From an uncultured Bacteroidota bacterium (lineage in GTDB: Bacteria; Bacteroidota; Bacteroidia; Flavobacteriales; Flavobacteriaceae), in contig CACIKV010000002.1 in NCBI GenBank assembly GCA_902587325.1, forward strand, positions 62,001 to 126,000: a stretch of DNA of 64,000 nt. The letters are read 5' to 3'. Positions within the stretch are counted from its first letter, which is position 1. Each line of letters opens with the position of its first letter. The notes beneath the pieces were generated by a model, which saw only the letters and a program-made list of their open reading frames with translations, searched no databases and had not been told where the DNA came from. The position numbers and the translations under genes were made by a program. Below, in pieces: positions 18,658-25,621 of the stretch.

Positions 18658-19411
18658 TACATACTGGAATGCTCCCAGCATTGTGAAGCGAGTACTTATC
18701 TTTTTCATCTTGTGATATATTTGATAAATAGTTTTCATTTTTAACTTTAAAACCAATATTTTTTAATTTTTTAAAATAATCTAAGCCATACATTCTCAAG
18801 TGGTCATATTGCCCAAAAAGTTTATTCCTATCTTGTTTATTATCTATATCTCTTCCTTCATGAGTATAATTATTATTTATATCTATGGGTACTTGTAAAA
18901 TTGCGATACCATTTTTATTTAAAACTCTATAAATTTCTTTCATGGCTTTTTCGTCATCATAAATATGTTCTAAGACATGATTACATAATATATAATCAAA
19001 GGAGTTGTCATTAAATGGTAGATTACATATATCAGCTTTAATATCAACAATTGGTGAATTTAAGTCTGTAGTTGTGTAATTTTTAAAAAATGATTTAAAA
19101 AATTTGTGAAAACATTGTTCAGGAGCAAAATGAAGTATTTTATTATTTGAATTAAAAAAATCAGTTTCTTTTTTTAAATAAAGCCACAATAATCGATGTC
19201 TTTCTAATGAAAATGTTCCTGGACATAAAGCATTTTTTCTTTGTTTATTATATCCGTAAGGAAAAAAGTAAGAATAAGATTTATTGTTAATTGGATCAGT
19301 AAATCTTGTTCCCTTAAAAAAAATATCAAAGAAAGGCTTAAATAAAAGACTTGTTCTTATGAGAAATGTTCTTGTAAATAAATTAAGCAATAATCTTACT
19401 ATTAACTTCAT
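18647..19411 (-). CDS. Class I SAM-dependent methyltransferase
   Basis: A 254-residue protein with a Methyltransf_11-like domain at about residues 95-200. Motif I is degenerate (KILHFAPEQ in place of a glycine-rich loop), followed by TTTDLNSP, DICNLPFNDNSFDYILCNHVLEHI, and EIYRVLNKNGIAILQVP. The basic, hydrophobic N-terminus (LLNLFTRTFLIRTSLLFKPF) may associate with the membrane. The substrate is not evident; relatives sit in glycan or lipid loci. It is the last gene of a minus-strand run after map, separated by two bases. Confidence 0.8.
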   Translation of the reverse strand: MKLIVRLLLNLFTRTFLIRTSLLFKPFFDIFFKGTRFTDPINNKSYSYFFPYGYNKQRKNALCPGTFSLERHRLLWLYLKKETDFFNSNNKILHFAPEQCFHKFFKSFFKNYTTTDLNSPIVDIKADICNLPFNDNSFDYILCNHVLEHIYDDEKAMKEIYRVLNKNGIAILQVPIDINNNYTHEGRDIDNKQDRNKLFGQYDHLRMYGLDYFKKLKNIGFKVKNENYLSNISQDEKDKYSLHNAGSIPVCIKV

Positions 19412-19413
19412 AT

Positions 19414-20226
19414 TTATTTAAATTCATTTTCTTCATTGGATTCAATTCCTAAAGCATCATATATGTATTTAAATGTGGATAAAAGTTTTGTTTGACCATT
19501 TATTAATGCCACATTGTGTTCAAAGTGAGCACTAGGTTTTTTATCTGCTGTTTCAATTGTCCAACCATCATTTAAATGTAAAACTTTATCGGTTCCTAAA
19601 TTAATCATAGGTTCGATTGCCAAAACCATTCCATCAACCAGTGATTTTCCATTACCTCTTCTTCCAAAGTTTGGTACTTCAGGTTTTTCATGTAAGTTTT
19701 TACCTAAACCATGACCAACTAAATCTTTTACAACACCATAACCATTTTTTTCATTATAATTTTGTATTGCATAGCTAATATCACCAACTCTATTTCCGGT
19801 TTTAAATTCTCTTATACCTTCGTATAGAGATTTTTTAGTAACATTAAGAAGTTTTTTTATTTCATCAGATACTTCACCAACTTCAAATGTGTAAGCATGA
19901 TCTCCATAAAATTCATTTTTGACAACGCCACAATCAATTGATATAATATCGCCATTTTCAAATGGTATTTCATTTGGAATTCCATGAACTACTTCTTGAT
20001 TTGGGCTAACACAAAGAGTGTTTGGAAAACCATACATGCCTAAAAATCCAGGTTCTCCACCGTTATCCCTAATAAATTCTTCTGCAATCTTATCCAGTTT
20101 TAAGGAATTTGACCCAGGTTTAATTTCCTTCGCTATAAGGCCTAGGGTTTTTGAAACTAACAAAGCACTTTCTCTTATTAATTCAATTTCTTCCTCAGAC
20201 TTAATCACTATTTTTTTAGAATCCAT
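19414..20226 (-). CDS. map: Type I methionine aminopeptidase
   Basis: A 270-residue enzyme that removes the initiator methionine from new proteins. Metal ligands and catalytic residues can be seen: the VVHGIPNE histidine, ISIDCGVV (Asp), YGDHAYTF (Asp), LVGHGLGKNLHEKPEVPN (His), AIEPMI (Glu) and SAHFEHNVAL (Glu). I start at the ATG at 20226 (MDSKKIVIKSEEEIELIR), the normal family beginning; a longer frame reaching 20289 would add a spurious hydrophobic leader that is really antisense-free overlap with the upstream thioredoxin-like gene. The 11-base overlap implies coupling. Confidence 0.95.
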   Translation of the reverse strand: MDSKKIVIKSEEEIELIRESALLVSKTLGLIAKEIKPGSNSLKLDKIAEEFIRDNGGEPGFLGMYGFPNTLCVSPNQEVVHGIPNEIPFENGDIISIDCGVVKNEFYGDHAYTFEVGEVSDEIKKLLNVTKKSLYEGIREFKTGNRVGDISYAIQNYNEKNGYGVVKDLVGHGLGKNLHEKPEVPNFGRRGNGKSLVDGMVLAIEPMINLGTDKVLHLNDGWTIETADKKPSAHFEHNVALINGQTKLLSTFKYIYDALGIESNEENEFK

Positions 20227-20764
20227 AGTAAGCATTTTCATAGCCACTATCACTGAGAATACTAAAAATATCTTTTTCCAAAGTTTCAATAGTTATTTCA
20301 ACTATTCTATTAATTTCCTTATCCTTTCTGTAGAATATAAACGTTGGAACATTAATAATATCATAAATTTCGTGGTAGTTATCTTGCGATTTTTTTTCAT
20401 TATCCAAGCCTATAAGCTCAATTTTTCTTTTATTAAATCTTAATTTATCCATTACTTTTAAAAATTGGGGAACCAATAGCCTGCTATCGTCACACCAAGT
20501 ACCCATTATAATTTTGATAGATATATTTTTATCTAAGAAAGGTTCTATATTGCTTAAAACTCTTTTCTCAGGCTTATAATTTTTATAATTTAAATTGAAT
20601 GAATCTTTAAGAAATGGATGTTTTTCAAGTTCTAATCTTTTAAATTTGCCAATTAAATCTACATACTCAATATCTTCATTATCAATATTAGCTTCTTTTT
20701 TTACTTTACTATTACAACCAACAAATAAAATTAATAACAGAGTTAGTTTTATTACATTTTTCAT
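20216..20764 (-). CDS. Thioredoxin-fold lipoprotein with a single active-site cysteine
   Basis: A 182-residue lipoprotein (lipobox LFVGC, Cys17) with a thioredoxin-like domain over residues 85-175. The active site reads MGTWCDDSR: the second cysteine of CXXC is replaced by serine, so a simple disulfide oxidoreductase cycle is not possible, although a monothiol or chaperone role is. The cis-proline is present in INVPTFIFY. It overlaps gpmI by four bases (ATGA) and map by 11, so it lies inside a gpmI-trx-map-methyltransferase transcript. The substrate is unknown. Confidence 0.8.
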   Translation of the reverse strand: MKNVIKLTLLLILFVGCNSKVKKEANIDNEDIEYVDLIGKFKRLELEKHPFLKDSFNLNYKNYKPEKRVLSNIEPFLDKNISIKIIMGTWCDDSRLLVPQFLKVMDKLRFNKRKIELIGLDNEKKSQDNYHEIYDIINVPTFIFYRKDKEINRIVEITIETLEKDIFSILSDSGYENAYYGF

Positions 20765-22284
20765 ATTAAAATTTTTCCTGACATTTTCTCTGGAATGTCA
20801 ATATCCATAATATTTAAAATAGTAGGGGCAATATCTGCTAAAATACCATCATTAACTTTATCAATTTTTGAATCAATAACAATAATAGGAACTGGATTTG
20901 TAGTATGCGCTGTATTGGGTGAACCATCATTATTTTTCATGACATCACTATTACCGTGATCGGCAATAATTATAATTGAGTAATTCTTATTAATAGAAGA
21001 TTCAACGATTTCCCTTAAGCAAGTATCAACTGTTTCACATGCTTTTACAGCAGCGTTAAAGTTACCTGTGTGACCTACCATGTCTGGATTTGCAAAATTT
21101 AAGCAAATAAAATCAGATGAATTTGAATTAATTTCTGGAATTATAGCATCTCTTATTTCAAAAGCACTCATTTCAGGTTTTAAGTCATATGTTGCAACCT
21201 TCGGGGAAGGACACATTATTCTTATTTCATCTTTAAAAGGTGATTCTTTCCCTCCATTAAAGAAAAATGTGACATGGGGATACTTCTCTGTTTCTGCAAT
21301 TCTGATTTGAGTTCTCTGGTTTTTTTCTAAAACTTCACCCAATGTTTGACTTAAATTTTCATTTTCATAAATACAATCGATATTTTTATAATCATCATTG
21401 TAATTGGTCATAGTTAAGAATTTCAAGTTCAATTTCTTCATTGAAAAATCATTAAAATCCTTTTGACTTAATACCTCTGTTAGTTGTCTTCCCCTGTCAG
21501 TTCTGAAATTAAAAAATATAACAACATCATTATCTTCAATTTTTGCTAACGGAAGATTTTCATTATCAACAACTACTATAGGTTCCATAAATTCATCAGT
21601 TATTTGATTGTTGTAAGAATCAATAATTGATTTTTCAATTTCATTTGATTTTTTCCCAATTCCATTAACAATCAAATCATATGCTTTTTTAGTTCTTTCC
21701 CATCTTTTGTCTCTGTCCATGGCATAATATCTACCGCAAACACTAGCAAGTTTTGCATTTGTTCCATCCATGGATTCCAAAAGTTCATTAATCATGTTAA
21801 TTCCAGATTTTGGATCAACATCTCTACCATCTGTAAAGGCGTGAATAAATACATTTTTTAATTCATGAGTTTTAGATAGATTAATTAGGTGTTTAATATG
21901 ATTAATATGGGAATGAACACCGCCATCAGACACAAGACCAATAAAATGAAGCTTTTTTTTATTTGACTTACAATAATTAAAAGCTTCAATCAGTTTTTTA
22001 TTTTGATCTATTGTTTTATTAACTATGTCACGATTAATTTTTGCTAACTCTTGATAAACAATTCTTCCAGCACCTATATTTATATGACCTACTTCACTGT
22101 TACCCATTTGCCCACTTGGAAGACCAACATTTTCACCATGAGTTAATAGTTTAGCGTTTGGATATTTTTTAATAAGACTATCAAAATAAGGTGTTTGAGC
22201 CTGATCAATAGCTGAGAACTCTGAATTATTAGATATTCCCCAGCCATCAAGAATAATTAGGATACTTTGTTTTTTTTCTTTCAA
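20761..22284 (-). CDS. gpmI: 2,3-bisphosphoglycerate-independent phosphoglycerate mutase
   Basis: A 507-residue cytoplasmic alkaline-phosphatase-superfamily enzyme of glycolysis that interconverts 3- and 2-phosphoglycerate using Mn2+. It shows the N-terminal metal site (LIILDGWG), the phosphoserine motif GNSEVGHINIGAGR, DGRDVDPKSG, the RYYAMDRDKRWERT arginines, FFNFRTDRGRQL, and the C-terminal metal sites NPDMVGHTG and ADHGNSD. The start is TTG at 22284; no in-frame ATG is available, and the TTG reproduces the family N-terminus exactly. First gene of a four-gene minus-strand group. Confidence 0.95.
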   Translation of the reverse strand: MKEKKQSILIILDGWGISNNSEFSAIDQAQTPYFDSLIKKYPNAKLLTHGENVGLPSGQMGNSEVGHINIGAGRIVYQELAKINRDIVNKTIDQNKKLIEAFNYCKSNKKKLHFIGLVSDGGVHSHINHIKHLINLSKTHELKNVFIHAFTDGRDVDPKSGINMINELLESMDGTNAKLASVCGRYYAMDRDKRWERTKKAYDLIVNGIGKKSNEIEKSIIDSYNNQITDEFMEPIVVVDNENLPLAKIEDNDVVIFFNFRTDRGRQLTEVLSQKDFNDFSMKKLNLKFLTMTNYNDDYKNIDCIYENENLSQTLGEVLEKNQRTQIRIAETEKYPHVTFFFNGGKESPFKDEIRIMCPSPKVATYDLKPEMSAFEIRDAIIPEINSNSSDFICLNFANPDMVGHTGNFNAAVKACETVDTCLREIVESSINKNYSIIIIADHGNSDVMKNNDGSPNTAHTTNPVPIIVIDSKIDKVNDGILADIAPTILNIMDIDIPEKMSGKILI

Positions 22285-22300
22285 ATCAATTTTATATCAG

Positions 22301-22308
22301 CAAATTTA
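22301..22308 (-). promoter_or_regulatory. Candidate -7 box for the gpmI group
   Basis: The minus strand reads TAAATTTG, an exact TANNTTTG match, 16 bases before the TTG start of gpmI in a 40-base gap. No -33 TTG with standard spacing is seen. Confidence 0.4.
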
Positions 22309-22324
22309 AAGATATAATATCAAT

Positions 22325-23041
22325 TTATAGCTCAAGTTCTTTATTAACACCTAGAATATTTTCATTAATATATTTTTCAATAAATTCTTTTGTTAAATAT
22401 TCTTTACCCATGATATCAAGATTCGATATTATTTTCAAGATATTATTTTTTTTAAACTCCTCTAAAAGATTTTTTGATATAGGCTTATAGCTGTAATGCC
22501 ATGGTTCATATTCAAACCCTTTTCTTTGTTCATCATTAGTGTAGGTTAAATAAAAACCAAATTTTTCGGAATTTGAATCCATCCACTTTTTCAATTTATT
22601 AAAAACACCACCGGTTTCGTATTTTTCAGAAATTAATGGGTTTTTTTCATTTTTAAATTCTTCATCAATTATATCAATCTCAGTTCCCCAATGATGTCTA
22701 GAGGTTCCGGGAACAGTAGAGAATCTTATAATTTCATTTAAGGCTTCATCAGGCTTTAATTTAAATTCTTTTGTGAACTTGATAAATTTTGAATTCCAAA
22801 TCAAAGCTTGTCTTTCAAAATCTCTATGACCAGAAATGATTTTAATTTTAATTCCATCATTCATAGCTGCATTTCTCATTTTTTCAAATGCTTTAAAAGT
22901 TTCTTTTTCTAGTAAAATGGTATCACCAACAAGATGTCTAGTTGTTTTACCTTGAAGAATATCTAAGTCTATTTTTTGTGACATTAATTCTGATGTATGA
23001 GTTAAAATTAAAATTAAAATAAAGAATTTACTTTTATTCAT
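22325..23041 (-). CDS. M15 family D-alanyl-D-alanine carboxypeptidase (VanY-like), exported
   Basis: A 238-residue protein with an N-terminal signal (KFFILILILTHTSELMSQ). The M15B zinc-peptidase signature is present: SGHRDFERQALIW, the zinc ligands in SRHHWGTEIDI (His and Asp) and EPWHYSY (Glu and His). It would trim the terminal D-alanine of peptidoglycan stem peptides in the periplasm. The gene overlaps the upstream acetyltransferase gene by four bases (ATGA). A dipeptidase activity is possible for the family, but the VanY-type spacing fits a carboxypeptidase. Confidence 0.85.
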   Translation of the reverse strand: MNKSKFFILILILTHTSELMSQKIDLDILQGKTTRHLVGDTILLEKETFKAFEKMRNAAMNDGIKIKIISGHRDFERQALIWNSKFIKFTKEFKLKPDEALNEIIRFSTVPGTSRHHWGTEIDIIDEEFKNEKNPLISEKYETGGVFNKLKKWMDSNSEKFGFYLTYTNDEQRKGFEYEPWHYSYKPISKNLLEEFKKNNILKIISNLDIMGKEYLTKEFIEKYINENILGVNKELEL

Positions 23042-23478
23042 AGTTTTTTGTAAAGCATATAGTGTAAACCTATTTCGTTAATATTGTATCTTATCTCAGA
23101 ATTACTGTAATTTAATTTTAAATAAAAATCAAGTGCTTTAACTCTTGCATTCATCCACAAATAACTGATTTTTTTGTTTTTAAGTAAAGACTCAACTCTG
23201 TTAATTATCATTTTTCCGATACCTTTTTTTTGATGATTAAAATCAACAAATAGACCTCTTAACTGAAAACAATTAGGAAAATCTTTATATGGACATTTAT
23301 TTTTTATCATTGAAACTCCACCTACTAAAACTCCATCAATATAGGCTCCAATATGAAATGATGTTTTATCATCATCACCTTGATAAATACATTTAGATGG
23401 ATTCATGTTGTTTCTTAAGATTTTACTTCTAAGTTTAAGCAACTTGTTAGATTTGACTATTTTTATGTTAAGATTCAA
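23038..23478 (-). CDS. GNAT family N-acetyltransferase
   Basis: A protein of about 146 residues. The acetyl-CoA binding motif A is LRGLFVDFNHQKKGIGKMIINRVE (split here: LRGLFVDFNHQ then KKGIGKM), and it ends with ARVKALDFYLKLNYSNSE, typical of a small GNAT. I chose the TTG at 23478 (LNIKIVKSNKLLKL) because a longer frame runs through the antisense of tRNA-Gly and makes no sense there; the first in-frame ATG (near 23405) would cut into the fold. The acceptor substrate is not evident. Overlaps the M15 peptidase gene by four bases. Confidence 0.78.
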   Translation of the reverse strand: MNLNIKIVKSNKLLKLRSKILRNNMNPSKCIYQGDDDKTSFHIGAYIDGVLVGGVSMIKNKCPYKDFPNCFQLRGLFVDFNHQKKGIGKMIINRVESLLKNKKISYLWMNARVKALDFYLKLNYSNSEIRYNINEIGLHYMLYKKL

Positions 23479-23516
23479 TTCTAACAAATTTAATCTTAAA
23501 TTGTTAAAATTAAAAT

Positions 23517-23589
23517 GCGGGAGTAGCTCAGTTGGTAGAGCGTCAGCCTTCCAAGCTGAATGTCGCCGGTTCGAACCCGGTCTCCCGCT
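23517..23589 (+). tRNA. tRNA-Gly (anticodon TCC)
   Basis: A full 73-base cloverleaf. The acceptor stem pairs GCGGGAG (23517-23523) with CTCCCGC (23582-23588), discriminator T. D-arm AGCTCAGTTGGTAGAGC, anticodon stem TCAGC/GCTGA with loop CTTCCAA and anticodon TCC at 23550-23552, T-arm CCGGTTCGAACCCGG. The CCA end is not encoded. Confidence 0.97.
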
Positions 23590-23602
23590 CAAGATTTAAG
23601 TA

Positions 23603-24352
23603 ATGAATTATAAAAAATATTTTTTTGTTTTAGTTATTCTTTTTTCATCCATTTCATTTGGACAAAATGATTATCGTACATGGATTAAAGGAAAAGTTCT
23701 GTATAAAAATGTTAGTGTTGTTGGTGCTAATGTTATTAATAATACTTCTCAAAGCGCAACAATTACTAATGAAGAAGGAGAATTTGAAATAGAAGTTAAA
23801 TTAAATGACAAATTAATTTTTTCGTCAGTTCAGTATCAAATTTCAGAACTTAATATCTCAAAAGAAATTTTACAAAGAAATAGAATTGTTGTTGATGTTA
23901 ATGAAAAAGTTACGGCTCTAGATGAAGTTGTTATAACACCTGAAAATAGAGAAAAATTTCTTGATCTCAAGGAAGAGGAGTTTAAAAGATTTGATTATAC
24001 AACTGATAAATCAACAAGAGTTGTTAATGTAATTAATGAACAAGGTAAGTTGAGAGATGGTATTAACTTTGTAAATCTTTACAGACTTATTTCAAAATCT
24101 ATAAATAAAAAAATATCAGAGGAAAATTCATCGTTTAATTATAGTCCTAGTGATTTAATAAGAGAAGTTTATGATGATCTTTTCTTTATATCAAATCTTA
24201 ATATAAAAAAAGATAAAATTAACGAGTTTTTGATTTATTGTGATGAAAATTTTCCATCTAAAATTTTATTAAAAAAAGAAAAGGAATTTGAATTAATAGA
24301 ATTTCTAGTCAAACAAAGTAAAAAATTTAATAGAATTGTCAACAAGGGTTAG
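23603..24352 (+). CDS. Exported carboxypeptidase-like regulatory-domain protein (paralogue 1)
   Basis: A 249-residue protein with a clear signal peptide (FFVLVILFSSISFGQ). Residues 27-105 look like a carboxypeptidase D regulatory-like beta-sandwich (IKGKVLYKNVSVVGANVIN, TITNEEGEFEI, LIFSSVQYQ) ending in the TALDEVVIT motif often found before TonB-dependent receptor plugs. No receptor barrel follows; the rest is a charged helical region. It is the first of two tandem paralogues, then a DUF6702 protein and an M1 peptidase, an order I recall from other flavobacteria. No catalytic function can be assigned. Confidence 0.75.
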   Translation: MNYKKYFFVLVILFSSISFGQNDYRTWIKGKVLYKNVSVVGANVINNTSQSATITNEEGEFEIEVKLNDKLIFSSVQYQISELNISKEILQRNRIVVDVNEKVTALDEVVITPENREKFLDLKEEEFKRFDYTTDKSTRVVNVINEQGKLRDGINFVNLYRLISKSINKKISEENSSFNYSPSDLIREVYDDLFFISNLNIKKDKINEFLIYCDENFPSKILLKKEKEFELIEFLVKQSKKFNRIVNKG

Positions 24353-25121
24353 TTTTTGTATTACATTTTTTTTATTATCTGTATTAGCTTACTCCCAAAA
24401 TTCAGAAATTAAAGAACTTAATGCTTTGATAGTTAATGATGAAATTGAAAAAAGTGGAATTGTTGTCATCAATAAATCAAGTGGTGGAACTACAATTACT
24501 GATAAAGATGGTTTTTTCAGTATTGGGGTAAGTCTAAAGGACTCATTGTTTATAAGATCTATTCAAATTAAAGATTATTACTTATATATTAACGAAGAAA
24601 TATTTAAATCTGACTCATTGAGAATTTATTTAGATCAAAAAGTCAATGAATTACGAAATGTAACTGTTTCTCCATATAATTTATCAGGAAACTTAATTAC
24701 AGATATTAATAAAATCGATAAAAATGAATTATTAAACTTTGATGATGTTGGTATTCCTGGTTATAAAGGTGAGAGGAAGGAAAAGATAGCTTACAGCAAT
24801 AATGCTCAAGTATTATTAAATGTATTGCTTCTGCCTGTAATGCCCGTCAATATCGAGGGTGTATATAAACAGCTAAGTGGTTATTATGATATGCTTAAAA
24901 TGGCTCGTGGACTTGAAAAAAGATATGATACTATTGAAAAAATAATTCAATTTTATGGAATAAATTATTTTGTTAATAGATTTGGATTGAAGGAAGATGA
25001 AATTTATGAATTTATTTTAGGAGCTGCTGAAAATTATGATTTGGAATTTGACTTTAAGAATTCTAATCATGGACTAATTTTACTTAATCTTGACAAATTT
25101 TATGAATCAATTAATAATTAA
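24336..25121 (+). CDS. Exported carboxypeptidase-like regulatory-domain protein (paralogue 2)
   Basis: A 261-residue protein with a signal peptide (SFCITFFLLSVLAYSQ) and a beta-sandwich domain like its upstream neighbour (GIVVINKSSGGTTITDKDGFFSIGV, then VNELRNVTVSPYNL). The C-terminal 130 residues are helical, with KRYDTIEKIIQFYGINYFV. The only start that keeps the signal peptide is TTG at 24336, inside the previous gene, giving a 17-base overlap and suggesting coupled translation. The pair probably arose by duplication. The role is unknown. Confidence 0.72.
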   Translation: MSTRVSFCITFFLLSVLAYSQNSEIKELNALIVNDEIEKSGIVVINKSSGGTTITDKDGFFSIGVSLKDSLFIRSIQIKDYYLYINEEIFKSDSLRIYLDQKVNELRNVTVSPYNLSGNLITDINKIDKNELLNFDDVGIPGYKGERKEKIAYSNNAQVLLNVLLLPVMPVNIEGVYKQLSGYYDMLKMARGLEKRYDTIEKIIQFYGINYFVNRFGLKEDEIYEFILGAAENYDLEFDFKNSNHGLILLNLDKFYESINN

Positions 25122-25590
25122 ATTTTTAAGTTTAGCTTTATTCATAACAACTACACATAAGTATTATGTTAGTACAACACTCATTGATTTTGATTTGAAA
25201 ACGAAATCCTTTGAAATAACGTTAAAAGTTTTTTACGATGACCTTGAATTAGCTCTTAATTTAGATTCAAAAAATATTGATTACAAGCAAGATTATGAAT
25301 ATTTGAATGAGTTGTATTGGAGTTATTTAGAACAAAATTTTCAGTTAAAAAGTAATGGTGATTTAATTAAAATTGAATATTTAGGGTTTGAAAAAAAAAG
25401 AGATCAAATTAACTTGTATATGGAAATTAATGACGAATTAAATGAAGGCAACTTTACAATAAAAAATTCAATATTGTTTAATTCATTTTCAAACCAAAAA
25501 AATATAATTTTAATAAGAAAAGGTAATTTCAGGAAAAGCTTCATTCAAGATAAATATAATCCAACGGATGGTATTGATTTTGATTATTAG
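25102..25590 (+). CDS. DUF6702 family protein
   Basis: A 162-residue protein with an N-terminal hydrophobic signal (IIKFLSLALFITTTH) followed by HKYYVSTTLIDFDLKTKSFEITLKVFYDDLE, the characteristic start of DUF6702 domains. It ends in an NPTDGIDFDY tail. The family is widespread in Bacteroidota, always exported, and of unknown function. I chose the ATG at 25102 over the TTG at 25090, since the former directly precedes the signal. It overlaps the preceding gene by 20 bases. Its constant place before an M1 peptidase hints at a shared process. Confidence 0.75.
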   Translation: MNQLIIKFLSLALFITTTHKYYVSTTLIDFDLKTKSFEITLKVFYDDLELALNLDSKNIDYKQDYEYLNELYWSYLEQNFQLKSNGDLIKIEYLGFEKKRDQINLYMEINDELNEGNFTIKNSILFNSFSNQKNIILIRKGNFRKSFIQDKYNPTDGIDFDY

Positions 25591-25605
25591 TTTTTTATAA
25601 ATTTG
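25574..25605 (+). promoter_or_regulatory. Promoter of the M1 peptidase-tatA pair
   Basis: TTG (25574-25576), 21 bases, TAAATTTG (25598-25605) fit the Bacteroidota -33/-7 consensus. The -7 box lies 16 bases before the ATG at 25622. The -33 element lies in the last codons of the upstream gene, so the M1 gene can be expressed independently. Confidence 0.55.
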
Positions 25606-25621
25606 CAACTGAATAAGAAAA

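Noticed and set aside
20227-20289. N-terminal hydrophobic extension of methionine aminopeptidase
   Set aside because: The extra 21 residues come from an overlapping frame of the upstream thioredoxin-like gene; MetAPs are cytosolic and the ATG at 20226 matches the family.
23479-23592. N-terminal extension of the GNAT acetyltransferase reading to 23592
   Set aside because: It would translate the antisense strand of tRNA-Gly; the family fold begins after it, so the TTG at 23478 is preferred.
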